Assembly: GCA_020348925.1 (NCBI GenBank)
Contig: CP070758.1
Coordinates: 292,941-356,940 of the forward strand
Source: Gemmatimonadota bacterium
GTDB taxonomy: Bacteria; JBHIER01; G020348925
Length of the DNA: 64,000 bases
Direction of reading: 5' to 3'
The position numbers were made by a program, and so were the translations under genes. Shown piece after piece: positions 62,255 to 64,000 of this stretch. Numbering within the stretch: position 1 is the first letter of the stretch; every line of letters begins with the position of its first letter. The notes under the pieces are model-generated. The model made no database searches and was not told the origin of the DNA. It worked only from the letters and a program-made list of their open reading frames with translations.

Positions 62255-62905
62255 ATGATGGCCAGACCATTGCGACTCGACTATGAAGGAGCTTTTTACC
62301 ATGTAACCTCTCGTGGTACTGAACACAAACGGATTTTTTACGCCCGATCCGACTACGGGAAATTCAAAGATTACTTACGATGTGCGCAGGAGCAATCAGG
62401 AGCAATTTAGATACATACTTCATTGCCATATATTCATGACCGATCATTACAACTGCGTATTGAAATGCCAAGATCCAATTTACGTCGTGTTACGCACCGT
62501 ATCAACGGATCTCATAAGAACTATTTGAAAAAAACGTGGGAAGGTCGGGCATTTTTACAGCAGGATAAAAAGGAGCATTTCAAAAAGAGGATGTCTCTGG
62601 CCGGAGAAAGTCGCAGACAGCTCTTGGATTTGATGATGTGATTACTGCTCTTTGTATCGATTTCAATATGACCCGTGGGGCGTTGTTTTCCCCCAAGAGG
62701 GGTCAGAGGAGCATAGCCATTTATTTATTGAAAATGTATTCTGGGTTGACCAACAGGCAATGAGGACAGTTATTTGGTAGTGTTACCTGTTCTGCTGTAG
62801 CCAAGATTTTCCAGAAATTTTTCGATAGATTGGACAAGGACAAACGCTTGAAGAGACAGGTTCAACGGATCACGAAAAAATGTCACATGTTAAGGGCTGA
62901 CCCCT
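62255..62905 (+). pseudogene. Decayed REP-associated tyrosine transposase (RAYT, IS200-like Y1)
   Basis: The frame starts MMARPLRLDYEGAFYHVTSR, the signature N-terminus of RAYT proteins (HVTSRG), and continues to CAQEQSGAI, then a stop. The catalytic HxH region appears in another frame as CHIFMTDHYNCVLKC, and the following PRSNLRRVTHRINGSHKNYL in a third. Further decayed pieces resemble the C-terminal helix-turn-helix (VTCSAVAKIFQKFFDRLDKD, QRITKKC). At least three frameshifts and several stops are present, so it is dead. Living RAYTs mobilise short palindromes, and dispersed palindromes occur in this window. Confidence 0.8.
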
Positions 62906-63024
62906 TTGCCGTTCCTGCGATTGTGTCTCCAAAAGTGTTGTTTACCGTTTGAAAACATCTCTTTCAGGGCCCATATCCTATGAGTATCAGTAAGTTTGCT
63001 TGGTCCGACTTCAACCCAATGAAA

Positions 63025-63789
63025 TCAATACAGACCCTGACCGCCGTTGACGTGTATCGTCTCGCCGGTGATGAAGGACGCTTTTGGTGAGACCAGAAAC
63101 AGTGTCGCGTGAGCGATGTCCTCGGGTTGACCGATGCGTCCCACAGGTATGGGTGCAACTCGCCTTTTTCGATCCTCCTCAGTCTTTATGTCCAGCATAT
63201 CCGTCTCAACAGATCCCGGAGATATGGCATTCACCGTGATACCGAAGGAGGCCACCTCGAGGGCCACGGCCTTGGTGAAGCCGATAAGGCCCGCTTTCGT
63301 CGCTGCGTAGTGACATTCGACCTTTGTGCCGGCGAAACCGCTGAGGGACGACATGTTCACTATCCTGCCCCAACCCCTTTTCTTCATATATGGCAGGACC
63401 CCTTTGGTCAACAGGAAAGCGCTGTCGAGATCGACATTGACCACCCTGTCCCAATCCTCAAAGGTCAACTTGTCGATCGTCAAGTGCTGATGGATACCGG
63501 CATTGTTGATTAAAATATCGACACCGCCGTAGTGTGACGCAACAAAACTCAAGATCGATTCCACCTGTTCACCCTCGGAGACATCGGCACCGAAGGAAAC
63601 CGCTTCACCGCCACTTTCAGTGATCTGTCGCACTACCTGCTCGGCCTGCTCCTTGTGCTCGAAGTAATTGACAATCACCTTCGCCCCGGCCCCACCCAGG
63701 GCCAGGGCAATTCCTGCCCCAATTCCTCTCGATCCTCCCGTTACCAGAGCAACTTTGCCTGAAAGCTCTTTCTCATTCTCCTTTCGCAT
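63025..63789 (-). CDS. Short-chain dehydrogenase/reductase (3-oxoacyl-ACP reductase-like)
   Basis: 254 residues. Classical SDR features: the cofactor motif VTGGSRGIGAGIALAL (TGxxxGxG, NADP-type), NNAGIHQH, the catalytic Ser in NMSSLSGF and YxxxK (YAATKAG), and the substrate-loop PGSVETDMLD. The closing GGQGLY is typical of FabG-like enzymes. It could reduce 3-oxoacyl-ACP in fatty-acid synthesis or oxidise an alcohol; the absence of other fatty-acid genes leaves this open. It is downstream of the CCA-adding enzyme gene on the same strand. Confidence 0.93.
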   Translation of the reverse strand: MRKENEKELSGKVALVTGGSRGIGAGIALALGGAGAKVIVNYFEHKEQAEQVVRQITESGGEAVSFGADVSEGEQVESILSFVASHYGGVDILINNAGIHQHLTIDKLTFEDWDRVVNVDLDSAFLLTKGVLPYMKKRGWGRIVNMSSLSGFAGTKVECHYAATKAGLIGFTKAVALEVASFGITVNAISPGSVETDMLDIKTEEDRKRRVAPIPVGRIGQPEDIAHATLFLVSPKASFITGETIHVNGGQGLY

Positions 63790-63819
63790 AGTTCATCCCT
63801 TTAGAAAATACCGACTCCG

Positions 63820-64000
63820 TCAGGCTACATTCCCTTTCATATCAGACCTGCTGGTACACGATCCTGCCCTACGGAGCGTACCTTTTAAAAAATCCAGTGC
63901 CTCCTGTCTGCTCTCTATTCGTCCGGCCAATTGCTCTTCCCTCAACACATCCAAGAGCTCACCAATACGCGGTCCTGGCTTGAGATGAAACGCCTCCATA
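63820..64000 (-). CDS. cca: tRNA nucleotidyltransferase (CCA-adding) C-terminus, partial
   Basis: The last 60 codons of a minus-strand gene that enters from the right edge. The visible end reads FHLKPGPRIGELLDVLREEQ and continues LAGRIESRQEALDFLKG, which matches the C-terminal RNA-binding tail of bacterial CCA-adding enzymes and poly(A) polymerases (PGP-x-IGELL, GRI-x-SREEAL). The catalytic head is outside the window, so the exact member is unproven. The stop is at 63820. Confidence 0.75.
   Translation of the reverse strand, partial: MEAFHLKPGPRIGELLDVLREEQLAGRIESRQEALDFLKGTLRRAGSCTSRSDMKGNVA

Noticed and set aside
1-64000. tRNA, rRNA, CRISPR or phage elements
   Set aside because: No cloverleaf, rRNA segment, spaced direct-repeat array or phage structural gene was found by eye in either strand.

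Overview
The window is one bacterial chromosome segment of middling G+C. It carries about forty intact genes, several decaying genes, no tRNA or rRNA that I can see, and no phage or CRISPR. The gene content points to an uncultivated lineage of the wider FCB superphylum (Zixibacteria, Latescibacteria, KSB1 and relatives), but this is inference. The clues are secreted proteins ending in two-repeat type I dockerin modules, an M6 protease with a FlgD-like C-terminal sorting tail, an S46 dipeptidyl peptidase, a tungsten-type aldehyde:ferredoxin oxidoreductase, an archaeal/spirochaetal-type PheRS and an archaemetzincin. TGA ends many genes here, so the code is standard.

Layout. 1-2.0 kb: the start of a Ser/Thr kinase (minus strand) and small ORFs. 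2.0-7.2 kb: a ten-repeat FG-GAP/VCBS dockerin protein behind a structured leader, a fibre-like secreted protein, and an EamA exporter. 7.5-16.9 kb: co-directional central metabolism (pyruvate kinase, ferredoxin plus AOR, phosphofructokinase, a beta-CASP RNase, glycogen phosphorylase). 17.0-25.8 kb: secreted proteins (lamin-tail/dockerin protein, large extracellular nuclease, S46 peptidase), each region closed by a strong terminator. 26-36 kb: membrane and envelope genes (FecR plus CHASE2, lipoprotein, Tat-exported DUF362 protein, SppA fusion) with dispersed imperfect palindromes between them. 36.1-44.6 kb: pheS-pheT, archaemetzincin, a DUF2520 protein, MscS, a deacetylase and an M20 peptidase.

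44.7-53.2 kb (minus strand) is the most unusual part. It is a co-directional c-di-GMP/signalling block: a sigma-54 activator, then a candidate sigma-54 promoter, a cyclic-di-GMP-I riboswitch with an overlapping terminator, an ORF with two in-frame TGA codons, two paralogous TPR genes, a GAF-PAS-GGDEF cyclase, and decayed HD-GYP and zinc-ribbon/FHA genes. 53.8-60.2 kb (minus strand): an M6 metalloprotease followed by a six-Kazal inhibitor, both dockerin-tagged, then an intact HD-GYP protein with an internal duplication, and exonuclease III. 60.7-64 kb: a NicO-like metal transporter with a partner membrane protein, a dead REP-associated transposase, a short-chain dehydrogenase and the end of a CCA-adding enzyme gene.

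The genes suggest an anaerobic or microaerophilic heterotroph. It would store glycogen, run Embden-Meyerhof glycolysis with an AOR side branch, secrete a proteolytic and nucleolytic toolkit tagged with dockerins, and regulate surface functions through c-di-GMP.
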